Below, piece after piece: positions 42,486 to 51,708 of a stretch of 64,000 nucleotides of DNA; position 1 is the first letter of the stretch, and each line of letters starts with the position of its first letter. Source of the stretch: Hymenobacter sp. 15J16-1T3B (GTDB taxonomy: Bacteria > Bacteroidota > Bacteroidia > Cytophagales > Hymenobacteraceae); assembly GCF_020711235.1 (NCBI RefSeq), contig NZ_JAJFAV010000001.1:124001-188000 (forward strand), given 5' to 3'. A program made the position numbers and the translations under genes. The notes beneath the pieces were generated by a model. It ran no database searches. It was not told where the DNA came from and saw only the letters and a program-made list of their open reading frames with translations.

Positions 42486-45400
42486 ATGTCACACTTATTT
42501 ACGCATTGCCCGCCCCCGCGGCGCTGGCCGCTGCTGCCCTTGCTGGGGCTGCTGCTGGTCGGTGCCCCGGCACAGGCCCAATTTGCGTCATTTGCCAGCT
42601 ACGGCAGCGCCGGGGGGCTCAGCTACCCCGTGCTGGGCGACCTAGACGGCGACGGCCGGCCCGACATCGTCGCGACCAGCCTCACCGCGTCCGGCATCAG
42701 CACGCTGCTGGGCCAAGCCGGCGGGACCTTTGCTGCGGGCGGCACCTACACCACGCTGACCAACGGCGCCCCGTTCGGCCTGCAACTGGGCGACCTGAAC
42801 GGCGACGGCCGCCTCGACGCGGTGGTGGTCAACAGCTCCGGGCAAAGCCTGAGCGTACTGCTGGGGCAGGCCGGCGGCACGTTTGGGGCAGCCACCAACT
42901 ACCCGACCAACCTCAACGGCTCCAGCGCCTACAACGTGGCGCTGGGCGACCTGAACGGCGACGGCCGCCTCGACGCGGTGATTACCACCGGCGACAACAC
43001 GGTGGGCGTATTTCTGGGCCAGGCCGGCGGCGCCCTGGGCACCCCGACTTATTACCCCAACGGCGCCGGGCTGACTTCCTACAGCGTGGACCTGGGCGAC
43101 CTGAACGGCGACGGCCGCTTGGACGTGGCCGTCAGCAACTTCGGCAGCGGCAGCGGCTCGACGGTTTCGGTGTTTCTGGGCCAGGCGGGCGGCGCGCTGG
43201 GCGCGGCCGTCACCTACCCCACCGGTTCGGCGCCCGCGGGCTTGCGACTCGGGGACCTCAACGGCGACAGCCGCCTTGACCTCGTGGTAGCCAACTACAA
43301 CGACAACAACGTGGGCGTGTTGCTGGGCCAGGGCAACGGTGCTTTCGGCGCCATGGCTACCTACGCCACCGGGGCGGTGAACCCGCGCGAGGTAGCCCTG
43401 GCCGACTTCAACCTCGACGGCCGCCTCGACGTGGTGGCCAGCAACCTGGGCCCGCTTGCGGGCACCGCGGGCAGCACCGTGGGCGTGCTGCTGGGCCAAG
43501 GCAACGGCACGCTCGGCTCCGCAACTACCTATTCGATTGGCAGTGGCAGCCGGCCCTGGGGCGTAGTAGCAGGCGACGTGAACGGCGACGGAAAGCCGGA
43601 CATCGTGACGGCCAACCGCGACAACAGCACCGTGAGCGTGCTGCTGAACACCGTGGTGGCTCCTCCGACCGCCACTGGCGCCAGCCGCTGCGGCGCGGGC
43701 TCGGTTACGCTCTCGGCCAGCGGGGCGCCGAGCGGGGGCTCGTACCGCTGGTACACCCAGGCCTCGGGCGGCACGGCCATCAGCGGAGCGACGGGCAGCA
43801 GCTACGCCACGCCCACGCTCTACGGCTCGACGACCTACTACGTCAGCACAGTGGACGCCAGCAACACCGAAAGCGCCACGCGTACGGCCGTTACAGCCAC
43901 CATCAACTACGTAGCGCCGCCCTCCATCGTGGCCGGCGGCCCGACGACGTTCAACGCCGGGGGCTCGGTGGCGCTGACCGCGCGGCCTAACGTGGCCTTG
44001 AGCTTCACGGGCCTCAACAGCACCAGCAGCCAGCGCGTGGCCACCACCCTCAACGCGGCGCCCGCGGCCCTGGCCAACAGCACCTGGGAAGCCTGGGTGT
44101 ACCCCACGCGCACCAACTACGGCGTGCGCCAGACGGTTTTTTCGGTCGACGACGGCAACTTCGACCGCAGCCTGGTCATCGAAGCCAACACGGATGACTG
44201 GGGCGTGTTTACGGGCAGCGGCGTGTGGACGCCGGCCGCCGTCGACCTGAACCAGTGGCAGCACGTGGCCGTGGTGTACAGCACGACGGGCATCAAGTTC
44301 TACAAGAACGGCGTGGAATACGTGTACGGCGGCGGGGCTAACACCGGCGCCACCACCAACCGCTTCACCGTCGGCAGCAACCCCGGCTTCCTGAACGAGT
44401 CGTGGCAGGGGCAGCTCGACGAGGTGCGCGTGTGGAGCACCGCCCGCAGCCAGAGCCAGATTCAGAGCCTCATGTTTGACGCCCCGGCCGGCACCACCGC
44501 CGGGCTGGCGGGCTTCTGGCGCTTCAACGAAGGCAGCGGCAGCACGGCCGCCGACGAAACGGGCGCCAACAACGGCACCCTCACCAACGCCCCGACCTAC
44601 GTGACGCCCGGCCAGGGCAGCATCGTGGCCTCGACCTATGCCTGGAGCCCGGCCACCGGTCTGAGTGCCACCAATACGGCCACCGTGACGGCCTCGCCCG
44701 GCAGCACCCAGACGTACACCGTAAGCGTGAGCAACGGCGGCACCTGCAGCAGCTCGGCCCAGCAGACCGTGACGGTGAACCCGCTGGCCGACCTGACGGT
44801 CAGCACTACGCAAAACGTGCCCGCCGGCAGCTACAACAACATCACCGTCACCGGCACCGGCGCGGCGACCTTGACCGGCGCCGTGAACGTGGCCGGCGCC
44901 TTCGTGGTGCAGACCGGCGGCTCGCTCAACACCAACTGCCAGGCTCTGACCGGCAGCGGCTCGTTTGCCCTGCAGGACGGCGCCACGCTGAGCATCTGCA
45001 ACCTGGCCGGCATCACCAGCAGCGGGGCCACCGGCGCGGTGCAGGTAACGGGCACGCGCAGCTTCTCCTCCGACGCCAACTACGTGTACAACGGCAGCGG
45101 GGCGCAGGTCACGGGCAACGGCCTGCCCAGCCAGGTACGCAACCTGACCTCGACCAACACCAGCCCGCTTACCTTGTCGCAGGCGCTGGCCGTCCGGGAA
45201 GTGCTGACGCTCAACGCGGGCAGCCTGAACCTGAACGCCCGGACGCTGACCCTGCTTTCCGACGCCAGCGGCACGGCCCTGGTTGCCAACCTGGGTGCGG
45301 GCTTCGTTTCGGGCACGACGGTGACGGTGCAGCGCTACATAGATCCGACGAGCAACGCCGGTCTGGGCTACCGCCACCTCGTGGCCCCGGTAACCAATGC

Positions 45401-46718
45401 CACGGTGGCGGCCTTCGGTTCGGGGGGCACTGCGCTGGTCATCAACCCGGCCTACAACACCTCGGCTACGCCGAACCTGACTACGCCCTTCCCCACCATC
45501 TTCCGCTACGACCAGAGCCGCCTGGCCACGTCGCCGGCCACCACGCTGTCGGCTTTCGACAAGGGCTGGGTGTCGCCCTCGGCCCTGAGTGACGCGGCCG
45601 GCTTGGCCACCACCGGCTTTACGGTGCAGCTGCCGGGCGCCAGCACGCTGAGTTTCACCGGGCAGGTGGGCAACAGCAGCGGCAGCATCCCGATGAGCCG
45701 GGCCAGCGGGGCTACCGCCGCCGATGCGGGCTGGAATTTTATTGGCAACCCCTACCCCTCGCCCCTGGATTTCAGCACCATCACGGCCAGTCAGCGCGTC
45801 AATCTGGACGCCAGCTTCTACGTGTTTCAGAGCACTTCGCAGTACGGCGGGCAGTACCGCAGCTACGTCAACGGCGTGGGAAGCAGCTCGCTCATCGGCA
45901 GCAGCCAGGCCTTTTTCATGCGCGTGAGTGCGGGGCAAACCACGGGCAGCCTTTCGCTCGACAATAGCAACCGCGTGACCAGCTACGCCCAGCAGGCCCC
46001 GGTGCAGCGCAGCGCCGACCCGCGCCCGCAGCTGTATCTGACGGTGCAGGGCCGCGGCCTGAGCGACGAGGCGTACGTGTACTTCCAGCCCGGCGCCACC
46101 GCCGGCGTCGACGGGGAATTTGACGCGCTGAAGCTCAGCAACCCGCACGGCCTGAACCTGACCGCCGTGGCGGCCGGGGCCGAGCTGGCCATTAACGGCC
46201 TGCCCGCGCTGACGAGCAGCACCGTGGTGCCGCTGCGCCTGCAGCTGCCGCAGGCCGGCAGCTACACCCTGCGCGCGGCCGCGCTGCTGAATCTGACCAC
46301 GGCCCAGGCCTACCTCTACGACGCGCAAACCGGTCAGCTCATCGACCTGCAGCAGCAGCCGGAGTACAGCTTCAACGTCGGGGCGGCGGCCGATCTGCCG
46401 AGCCGCTTCGAGCTGCGCTTCAGCCCGGCCCGCCCCACGGCCACCCAGCCCGGCCTGACGGCGGCCAGCGTGCAGGTATACCCCAACCCTGCCGCTGAGG
46501 CCTTCACGGTGCGGGTACCCGGCCTCAACGGCGCCGACAAGGTGCAGCTGAGCCTCTACAACAGCCTGGGCCAGCGGGTGCACGTTCAAACCCAGGCGCT
46601 GGGTGCGGCCGGGGTGCAAACCACGCTGCCCGTCGCCGACCTGGCAGCCGGCGTGTACCAACTCCGCATCGAAGCCGGCAGCAGCACGCTCACCCGCCGC
46701 GTGGTGGTGGCGCACTAA
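42486..46718 (+). CDS. 1410-residue secreted FG-GAP/LamG protein with T9SS sorting domain
   Basis: A signal peptide (1-32, ends AQAQ) is followed at about residues 45-385 by seven FG-GAP/VCBS repeats, each with a calcium-binding loop such as GDLNGDGRLD. Seven is the number needed for one integrin-like propeller. Next come an Ig-like segment (CGAGSVTLSASGAPSGGSYRWYTQ), then a LamG/concanavalin-type domain at about 500-715 (WEAWVYPTRTN, WQHVAVVYSTTGIKFYKNG, QLDEVRVWSTARS). The LamG appears inserted within a second Ig/PKD-like domain. From about 1331 a T9SS type A domain follows (VYPNPAAEAFTV, LYNSLGQRV, LAAGVYQLRI). It is probably a cell-surface or secreted adhesin or glycan-binding protein. 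Partner proteins are unknown. Confidence 0.88.
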   Translation: MSHLFTHCPPPRRWPLLPLLGLLLVGAPAQAQFASFASYGSAGGLSYPVLGDLDGDGRPDIVATSLTASGISTLLGQAGGTFAAGGTYTTLTNGAPFGLQLGDLNGDGRLDAVVVNSSGQSLSVLLGQAGGTFGAATNYPTNLNGSSAYNVALGDLNGDGRLDAVITTGDNTVGVFLGQAGGALGTPTYYPNGAGLTSYSVDLGDLNGDGRLDVAVSNFGSGSGSTVSVFLGQAGGALGAAVTYPTGSAPAGLRLGDLNGDSRLDLVVANYNDNNVGVLLGQGNGAFGAMATYATGAVNPREVALADFNLDGRLDVVASNLGPLAGTAGSTVGVLLGQGNGTLGSATTYSIGSGSRPWGVVAGDVNGDGKPDIVTANRDNSTVSVLLNTVVAPPTATGASRCGAGSVTLSASGAPSGGSYRWYTQASGGTAISGATGSSYATPTLYGSTTYYVSTVDASNTESATRTAVTATINYVAPPSIVAGGPTTFNAGGSVALTARPNVALSFTGLNSTSSQRVATTLNAAPAALANSTWEAWVYPTRTNYGVRQTVFSVDDGNFDRSLVIEANTDDWGVFTGSGVWTPAAVDLNQWQHVAVVYSTTGIKFYKNGVEYVYGGGANTGATTNRFTVGSNPGFLNESWQGQLDEVRVWSTARSQSQIQSLMFDAPAGTTAGLAGFWRFNEGSGSTAADETGANNGTLTNAPTYVTPGQGSIVASTYAWSPATGLSATNTATVTASPGSTQTYTVSVSNGGTCSSSAQQTVTVNPLADLTVSTTQNVPAGSYNNITVTGTGAATLTGAVNVAGAFVVQTGGSLNTNCQALTGSGSFALQDGATLSICNLAGITSSGATGAVQVTGTRSFSSDANYVYNGSGAQVTGNGLPSQVRNLTSTNTSPLTLSQALAVREVLTLNAGSLNLNARTLTLLSDASGTALVANLGAGFVSGTTVTVQRYIDPTSNAGLGYRHLVAPVTNATVAAFGSGGTALVINPAYNTSATPNLTTPFPTIFRYDQSRLATSPATTLSAFDKGWVSPSALSDAAGLATTGFTVQLPGASTLSFTGQVGNSSGSIPMSRASGATAADAGWNFIGNPYPSPLDFSTITASQRVNLDASFYVFQSTSQYGGQYRSYVNGVGSSSLIGSSQAFFMRVSAGQTTGSLSLDNSNRVTSYAQQAPVQRSADPRPQLYLTVQGRGLSDEAYVYFQPGATAGVDGEFDALKLSNPHGLNLTAVAAGAELAINGLPALTSSTVVPLRLQLPQAGSYTLRAAALLNLTTAQAYLYDAQTGQLIDLQQQPEYSFNVGAAADLPSRFELRFSPARPTATQPGLTAASVQVYPNPAAEAFTVRVPGLNGADKVQLSLYNSLGQRVHVQTQALGAAGVQTTLPVADLAAGVYQLRIEAGSSTLTRRVVVAH

Positions 46719-46810
46719 TGCTCTTCGCGTGGCCGCGGGGGCGATACTCCCCAGCGGTTGTCCGGCCGGGCAGCCAGCAACTGCCGGCCGGCCACGATTC
46801 CTCAGCAATG

Positions 46811-46851
46811 CAAACCGCCGCGTCGTCCTTGAAGGGCGGCGCGGCGGTTTG
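46811..46851. terminator. Hairpin between convergent genes
   Basis: CAAACCGCCGCG (46811-46822) pairs with CGCGGCGGTTTG (46840-46851). It lies between the T9SS gene ending at 46718 and the DUF4230 gene ending at 46868 and can serve either strand. T tracts are short. Confidence 0.65.
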
Positions 46852-46867
46852 TCGTTTGGAGCTGCGC

Positions 46868-47500
46868 TTAGCCTTTGGGGCCGCGCACGGGCGGAGCCGT
46901 TTGGGGCACCAGCACCACGCGCCGGCCGGTGAGGGTTTCGAGCATGGGCCGCAGAATCTGCTGGGCGTTTTGTTCGGTTTGGGCCAGAATGCCTGACTGC
47001 AGGGCCGCCCGCTTCACGTTGGCTTCGGCGTACTTGTAGCCCTGATCAATCAGCTCGGCGTCCTGAAAAAAGCCGTTTTCGACCCCGTACACCCGGCTGC
47101 GGCTGTGGTCGACGCGCCAGGTGCAGAGCTCCGCTTTGGGCAGGGCCACGCGCACCACCGAGTCGCCCTCGAACACCACGTCGGTGGCCTTCACCTGGCG
47201 CAGGTCCAGGCAGCCCACGGCCTCGCCGGCCACGATGAGGGCTACTTTGGCGTCGGGCAGAAAGCGGTAGGTGCTCTTCTTGTACTCCACGATGTCCTTG
47301 AACTGGTAGCGCACCAGCTCCAGCCGGCCCAGGCCCTCGATTTTCTCCAGCACCGTGTTGTGCGTCACCGTCACGCGCGGCTCGGGGCGCAGGGGGTTCA
47401 GGTCTGTAAGCGTGCCGGCGACTTTGCGCCAGAGAAACCAGCCCAGGGCCAGCAAAAACACCAGCGGCAGCAGGCGCCGCAGCAAACGAACAAGGGACAT
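46868..47500 (-). CDS. DUF4230 protein with N-terminal membrane anchor
   Basis: 210 residues. One transmembrane helix near the N-terminus (LLRRLLPLVFLLALGWFLWRK) is followed by an exported or peripheral domain of the DUF4230 type: VTHNTVLEKIEGLGRLELVRYQFKDIVEY, KVALIVAGEAVGCLDLRQV, VRVALPKAELCTWRVDHSRSRVY. Family members are single-pass proteins of unknown function found widely. It is immediately followed (30 nt on the genomic map) by the PLP-dependent enzyme gene on the same strand, which is transcribed first, so the two are probably an operon. Confidence 0.85.
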   Translation of the reverse strand: MSLVRLLRRLLPLVFLLALGWFLWRKVAGTLTDLNPLRPEPRVTVTHNTVLEKIEGLGRLELVRYQFKDIVEYKKSTYRFLPDAKVALIVAGEAVGCLDLRQVKATDVVFEGDSVVRVALPKAELCTWRVDHSRSRVYGVENGFFQDAELIDQGYKYAEANVKRAALQSGILAQTEQNAQQILRPMLETLTGRRVVLVPQTAPPVRGPKG

Positions 47501-47530
47501 ACCCGCAATTAACGGTGAGCAACTCCGAAG

Positions 47531-48457
47531 CTATACGGCCGCGGGCGCCCAGGCGCCGAACCGCTGCTGAAAACCCGCCCAGCCCTGTAGCCCCCCGGTG
47601 TGCACCGCCAGCACCGTGCTACCGGGCACAAAATGCCCCTGCTCGATGAGCTGCAGCGTGCCGGCCAGCAACTTGGCGGTGTACACCGGGTCGAGCACCA
47701 CGCGGTGGCGCAGGTAGAACTCCTCCACGAAGCCCAGTAGCTCGGTGGAATGCTTGGCGTAGCCGCCGAAGTGCGCGTCGAGGTGCACGTGGTAATTGGC
47801 GTAGCGCCGACCGGTGACGTGTTCGGTCAGCGCGTCTACTTCGGCGCGCAGCCAGTCGGCGCCTTTCAGTGCGGCCACGCCCACGGCCTGCTTGCGGCCG
47901 TCGAGGCCGGTGAGCAGCCCGGCCAACGTGCCGCCGGTGCCGCAGGCCACGGCCAGCGCGTCGTAGGCTTCGCCGGCCTCGTCCAGTTCCTGCACCAGTT
48001 CGGCCACCCCGCGCAAGGCCAGGGCGTTGGTGCCGCCTTCGGGCAGCACGTAGGCCGGACCCAGGTCGGTCAGCAGCTCCCGTACCCAAGCGTCGTCGGT
48101 GCGCCGGCGGTAGTCCTCGCGGCTCACGAAGTGCAGCTGCATGCCGTCGGCGCGGCACTGCTGCAACGTGGGGCTGAGCGCGGCCGCTTCCTCGCCGCGC
48201 ACTACCCCGATGGTATCGAAGCCCTGCAGGCGGCCGGCCGCCGCCACGGCGGCCAGGTGGTTGGAGTAGGCCCCGCCAAAGGTCAGCAGCGTCTTTTGGC
48301 CTTGCTCGCGGGCCGCCAGCAGGTTGTATTTGAGCTTGCGCCACTTGTTGCCGGGCAACTCGGGGTGGCGCCAGTCGTCGCGCAGCAGGCGCAGGCGCAC
48401 GCCCCGACGCTCGGCCACGAGTTCGGGCAACTCCTGCACAGTAGGTCCGCTAGGCAT
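47531..48457 (-). CDS. PLP-dependent deaminase/desulfhydrase (ACC deaminase/D-cysteine desulfhydrase family)
   Basis: 308 residues. The PLP-binding lysine is Lys38 in PGNKWRKLKYNL, matching the NKxRK motif of the family. TFGGAYSNHLAAVAAAGRLQG binds substrate/phosphate, VACGTGGTLAGLL is the phosphate-binding loop, and the N-terminus RRGVRLRLLRDDWRHPELPGN is typical. Family members cleave 1-aminocyclopropane-1-carboxylate, or D-cysteine to pyruvate, H2S and ammonia. Which reaction applies cannot be told from the sequence by eye. TACCTTTG (48487-48480) upstream resembles a -7 element but lacks a clear -33 partner. The DUF4230 gene follows. Confidence 0.87.
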   Translation of the reverse strand: MPSGPTVQELPELVAERRGVRLRLLRDDWRHPELPGNKWRKLKYNLLAAREQGQKTLLTFGGAYSNHLAAVAAAGRLQGFDTIGVVRGEEAAALSPTLQQCRADGMQLHFVSREDYRRRTDDAWVRELLTDLGPAYVLPEGGTNALALRGVAELVQELDEAGEAYDALAVACGTGGTLAGLLTGLDGRKQAVGVAALKGADWLRAEVDALTEHVTGRRYANYHVHLDAHFGGYAKHSTELLGFVEEFYLRHRVVLDPVYTAKLLAGTLQLIEQGHFVPGSTVLAVHTGGLQGWAGFQQRFGAWAPAAV

Positions 48458-48537
48458 TGAGAGCGAGAAACGTAGGCGGCAAAGGTACAGCCTTTGCCCC
48501 GCCTTATCGGCGCATGGGGGTAGCGGCCGGCCACAAA

Positions 48538-48578
48538 AAAGCCCCGGCCGCGCAGGTAGCAGGCGCGGCCGGGGCTTT
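48538..48578 (-). terminator. Terminator of the YfhO gene
   Basis: AAAGCCCCGGCCGCGC (48538-48553) and GCGCGGCCGGGGCTTT (48563-48578) form a perfect 16-bp stem with a 9-nt loop. On the minus strand the stem is followed by a further T run (forward A tract 48534-48540). Confidence 0.9.
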
Positions 48579-48592
48579 CGAAGGGGCGGATA

Positions 48593-51220
48593 CTACGCCG
48601 CCAGCAAGTCGTCGTCGTCGGCCGCCACGGCTACCGCGGGGGCACTGCTGCGGCGCAGGGCGAAAACCACCCCGCCGATAATCACCAGGAACAGCAGCAC
48701 CGACGATACCAGCGAAATGGTGTTGCCGATGCGGTACTCCTTGGGCTCGAACTTAAACTCGATGGTGTGCTGACCGGCCGGCACGGGCAGGGCGCGCAGC
48801 ACGAAGTTGGCGCGCAGGTGCGGCACCAGCTTGCCGTCGATGTAGGCATTCCAGCCGTCGGCGTAGTAGATTTCGGAGAAGACCACCAGGCCCGGACGGG
48901 CGGCATTGGCGGTGTATTTCAGCTCGTTGGGCGAGTAGCTGGTCAGCTGAATGGTGGAGCCCGTGGGGTCGTAGCTGGTCGTCTGCTGCGGGAACTTGCT
49001 CACGTCCACCACGGCCGTCGTGGCCGGGTCGAAGGTGCTGAGCGCGGCAATTTCCTGGTCGGGGTTCTGCACCGGCTGCACCTTGCTCACAAACCAGGCG
49101 TTGCCCAGGGCCCCGGCGTTCGGAATGGCCTGCGTCTCGCCGTTTTGCTGGGGCGGGCTGATGAAGTAGCGGGCGTTGAGCATGTTCAGCACCCGCGGGT
49201 TGCCCACCTGCCCGGTGGTCGAGAGCTGCTGGAACAGCTGCTGCATCTCGGGGCTGATCTGCCGCTCAATCAGCTCCTGGTAGCGGCGCAGCTTGGCCCC
49301 GTGGTAACCGCCGATGCTCTTGTGCAGGTACGACGTCTGCGCGTCGTTGAAGGGGTTGCTCAGGTTCAGCACCCGGTAATGCAGGGTTTTGTCGGCCAGG
49401 ATCTGCTCGTCGGCCTTGGTGGGCGTAAACTGCTCGGTGATGGTCTGGGTGGTGAAGTTGTTTTCGCCCAGGTAGCGCTTGTCGGCCGTCCAGAGGTCGG
49501 CCAGGGTCAGCAGGCCCACCAGCGAGGCGGCCACCGTCAGGCTGAGCTTGCGGCCGAGGTAGAACCAGAGCACGCCGGCCGTGGCCACAATGAAGAAGAT
49601 GGAGCGGAACACGTCGGTGCGCATGAGGGCGGCGCGGTCCTGGCGCAGGGCGTCGAGCGGGAAGCCCTGCGGCAGCTGCGCATCCACCGGGCCGGCAAAG
49701 TCGCTGCCGAGGCCCAATACCAGGGCCAGCAGGCAAAGGCCGGCGGTGATGCCGGTAGCCATGAGCAGGTGGCGGCGCAGGCCGGCTACTTCGGGCGTAT
49801 CCTTCTGTGCCACGGGCAAGCCGGCTACCGTCGGAACGGCCGCGGCGGCCGGGCGGGCGCGCAGCACCCGGGCCAGGGCCAGCACGGCCAGCAGCGGCAT
49901 GGCCAGCTGGGCAATGGTCAGCGCCATCGACACTGCCCGGAACTTGTTGTAGCCCGGGAAGAAGTCGAACATCAGGTCGTTGAACGAGGCGAAGTTCTTG
50001 CCCCAGGCCAGGATAATCGAGAAGATGGTGGCGGCCAGCAGCCAAGTGCGGGTGCGGCGGTCGGCCACGAACACGCCGAGCACGAACAGCAGCACCACCA
50101 CCGCGCCCACGTACACCGGGCCGCTGGTGATGGGCTGGTCGCCCCAGTAAGTGGGCATGCCGGCCAGGTACTGGTCCAGCTGCCCGGGGTCGACCATGCC
50201 GCTCAGGGCCTTACCGGTGTTCGAGTCGGCGTCGAGCTTGCCCGTCGAAGCACCACCGTAGTAGTTCGGCACCAGCAGCGTTATCGTCTCCCCGACCCCG
50301 TAGCTGTAGGAGAAGGCGTAGTCGTGGTCGAGACCCGAGCCGCCTTCCTCGGCGGGCGCGGCGGCCGGCTGGCCGGGCTGGGCCGGGGCCGGCGTCTTCA
50401 GCTCCGATTTGCCGCGGATGCTGTACTTGCCGTACTCGGCGGTGGTGTAGAGGCGGCCGAAGCTCACGCCTACGGCCAGCAGCGCGCCCACGGCCAGCAC
50501 AGCGGTGTTGCGCAGAAACTCGCCGAGGCGCTTTTCGCGCAGGGCAAAAATCAGCTCAACGATGCCGAACACCAGCACCAGCAGCAGCAGGTAGTAGGTG
50601 ATTTGCAAGTGGTTGGCCCGGATGTTCATGGTCAGCCCCAGGGCGAAGAGCACGCCGCCGATCAGCCAGTTGCGCCGGAACGTGACCAGCAAGCCCGCCA
50701 GCACCAGCGGCGCGTAGGCCAGGGCGTAGGACTTGGAGTTGTGCCCGGCGGCGAGGATGATGAGGTTGTAGCTCGTAAAGCCGATGGCAATGGCACCAAC
50801 CAATGACACTAAGGGGCGCATGCCCAGCGCGGCAAACAGTAGGTAGCCGCAGAACAGGGCCGCAAACAGGTTGGCCACAATCGGCGGCAGGCCGAAGGTG
50901 AAGATGTTGGTCAGGTACACCGTCAGGTCGCCGGGGAAGCGGGTACTGATCAGGTAGGTGGGCATGCCCGAGAACATGGAGTTGGTCCACAAGGCTTCCT
51001 GCCCGGTATTCTCCCGGAACAGCAGCGCCTCGCGGGCCCCGCCGTTGAACTGCACGATGTCGTGCTGGCTCAGGGTTTTGCCCCCGAACACGATGGGCGA
51101 GAAGTACAGCACGGCCAGCACGAGCAGGAAGGCCACGGCCAGCAAATGCGGCAACAGGCGCGACCAGAGCGGTTGCGGCACCGCGGCGGCCGGAGTCGGC
51201 GAAACGACTGGGGAGGGCAT
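48593..51220 (-). CDS. YfhO-family large membrane protein
   Basis: 875 residues from the ATG at 51220. Upstream codons are unlike the family. Twelve or so membrane segments are spread over residues 20-560 (LLAVAFLLVLAVLYFSPIVFGG near the start). The family-typical QHDIVQFNGGAREALLFR and LWTNSMFSGMPTY loop follows TM1. The C-terminal extracytoplasmic part ends in one more membrane helix (ISLVSSVLLFLVIIGGVVF). YfhO proteins belong to the GT-C glycosyltransferase-like membrane superfamily, and some help glycosylate lipoteichoic acid in Gram-positives. The Bacteroidota role is unknown. Ends with a strong terminator and starts 180 nt from the DUF4834 gene. Confidence 0.92.
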   Translation of the reverse strand: MPSPVVSPTPAAAVPQPLWSRLLPHLLAVAFLLVLAVLYFSPIVFGGKTLSQHDIVQFNGGAREALLFRENTGQEALWTNSMFSGMPTYLISTRFPGDLTVYLTNIFTFGLPPIVANLFAALFCGYLLFAALGMRPLVSLVGAIAIGFTSYNLIILAAGHNSKSYALAYAPLVLAGLLVTFRRNWLIGGVLFALGLTMNIRANHLQITYYLLLLVLVFGIVELIFALREKRLGEFLRNTAVLAVGALLAVGVSFGRLYTTAEYGKYSIRGKSELKTPAPAQPGQPAAAPAEEGGSGLDHDYAFSYSYGVGETITLLVPNYYGGASTGKLDADSNTGKALSGMVDPGQLDQYLAGMPTYWGDQPITSGPVYVGAVVVLLFVLGVFVADRRTRTWLLAATIFSIILAWGKNFASFNDLMFDFFPGYNKFRAVSMALTIAQLAMPLLAVLALARVLRARPAAAAVPTVAGLPVAQKDTPEVAGLRRHLLMATGITAGLCLLALVLGLGSDFAGPVDAQLPQGFPLDALRQDRAALMRTDVFRSIFFIVATAGVLWFYLGRKLSLTVAASLVGLLTLADLWTADKRYLGENNFTTQTITEQFTPTKADEQILADKTLHYRVLNLSNPFNDAQTSYLHKSIGGYHGAKLRRYQELIERQISPEMQQLFQQLSTTGQVGNPRVLNMLNARYFISPPQQNGETQAIPNAGALGNAWFVSKVQPVQNPDQEIAALSTFDPATTAVVDVSKFPQQTTSYDPTGSTIQLTSYSPNELKYTANAARPGLVVFSEIYYADGWNAYIDGKLVPHLRANFVLRALPVPAGQHTIEFKFEPKEYRIGNTISLVSSVLLFLVIIGGVVFALRRSSAPAVAVAADDDDLLAA

Positions 51221-51283
51221 GGGTTGTAGTCGGTAGTTGGTAGTCGGTGAGGGAATGATACCCAACGGCGGCTCCTAACGCCT

Positions 51284-51315
51284 CAATAGCCCAGGGGGCC
51301 AGCCCTGGGCTATTG
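51284..51315. terminator. 13-bp perfect hairpin upstream of yfhO
   Basis: CAATAGCCCAGGG (51284-51296) pairs with CCCTGGGCTATTG (51303-51315). It lies between the terminator after DUF4834 and the yfhO start. It has no adjacent T tract, so its role is uncertain. Confidence 0.5.
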
Positions 51316-51344
51316 CAAAGCCGGTACGCCCGAGCCGTTGGTCA

Positions 51345-51379
51345 CAAAAAAGCCCGGCCGGCAGGCGCCAGCCGGGCTT
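51345..51379 (-). terminator. Terminator of the fkbM-DUF4834 unit
   Basis: AAGCCCGGC (51350-51358) pairs with GCCGGGCTT (51371-51379). On the minus strand the stem is followed by TTTTT (51349-51345). It lies 21 nt past the DUF4834 stop. Confidence 0.8.
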
Positions 51380-51399
51380 GAAGCCCGAAGGTAGGTCGA

Positions 51400-51708
51400 T
51401 TATTTTACTTCCTCGAACTCCACGTAGTCGCCGCCGCGGAATTCCTTTTTGGGCTGGCGCGGAGCTTTGGGCGGCACGAAATCCACCCGCACCTGCCCCG
51501 CGGGCTCGGCCGGCCGCTGGTTGGGCCGCTCGTAGCGGGGCGGCGCCTGCTGGCCAAAATCAGCTGCGTCGGCCCCGAAAGGCATGCCGCCGGCTTGCAT
51601 CTGCTTGCGTACAAACGCCGTGAGGACGTAGCGCAGCAGCAGGGGCAACACCAGGCGCAGCACCCAGAAAATCAGAAAGGAAACCAGCAGAAACGAAATA
51701 AAGCTCAT
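51400..51708 (-). CDS. DUF4834 family small membrane protein
   Basis: 102 residues. One N-terminal membrane helix (FISFLLVSFLIFWVLRLVLPLLLRYVL) is followed by a proline-, glutamine- and arginine-rich linker and the signature tail GDYVEFEEVK, typical of DUF4834 proteins. Function unknown. They are single-pass proteins with a cytoplasmic or periplasmic acidic tail. Its ATG (51708-51706) overlaps the stop codon of the fkbM-like gene (51710-51708) by one base, TGATG, so translation is coupled. Ends at an intrinsic terminator. Confidence 0.82.
   Translation of the reverse strand: MSFISFLLVSFLIFWVLRLVLPLLLRYVLTAFVRKQMQAGGMPFGADAADFGQQAPPRYERPNQRPAEPAGQVRVDFVPPKAPRQPKKEFRGGDYVEFEEVK

Noticed and set aside
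42642-46808. A 1388-codon open frame on the minus strand opposite the FG-GAP/T9SS gene
   Set aside because: It is the mirror of a high-GC, repeat-rich coding strand. Its translation is low-complexity (Ala, Gly, Arg, His, Val), with no signal peptide or domain, whereas the plus-strand protein has clear domains.
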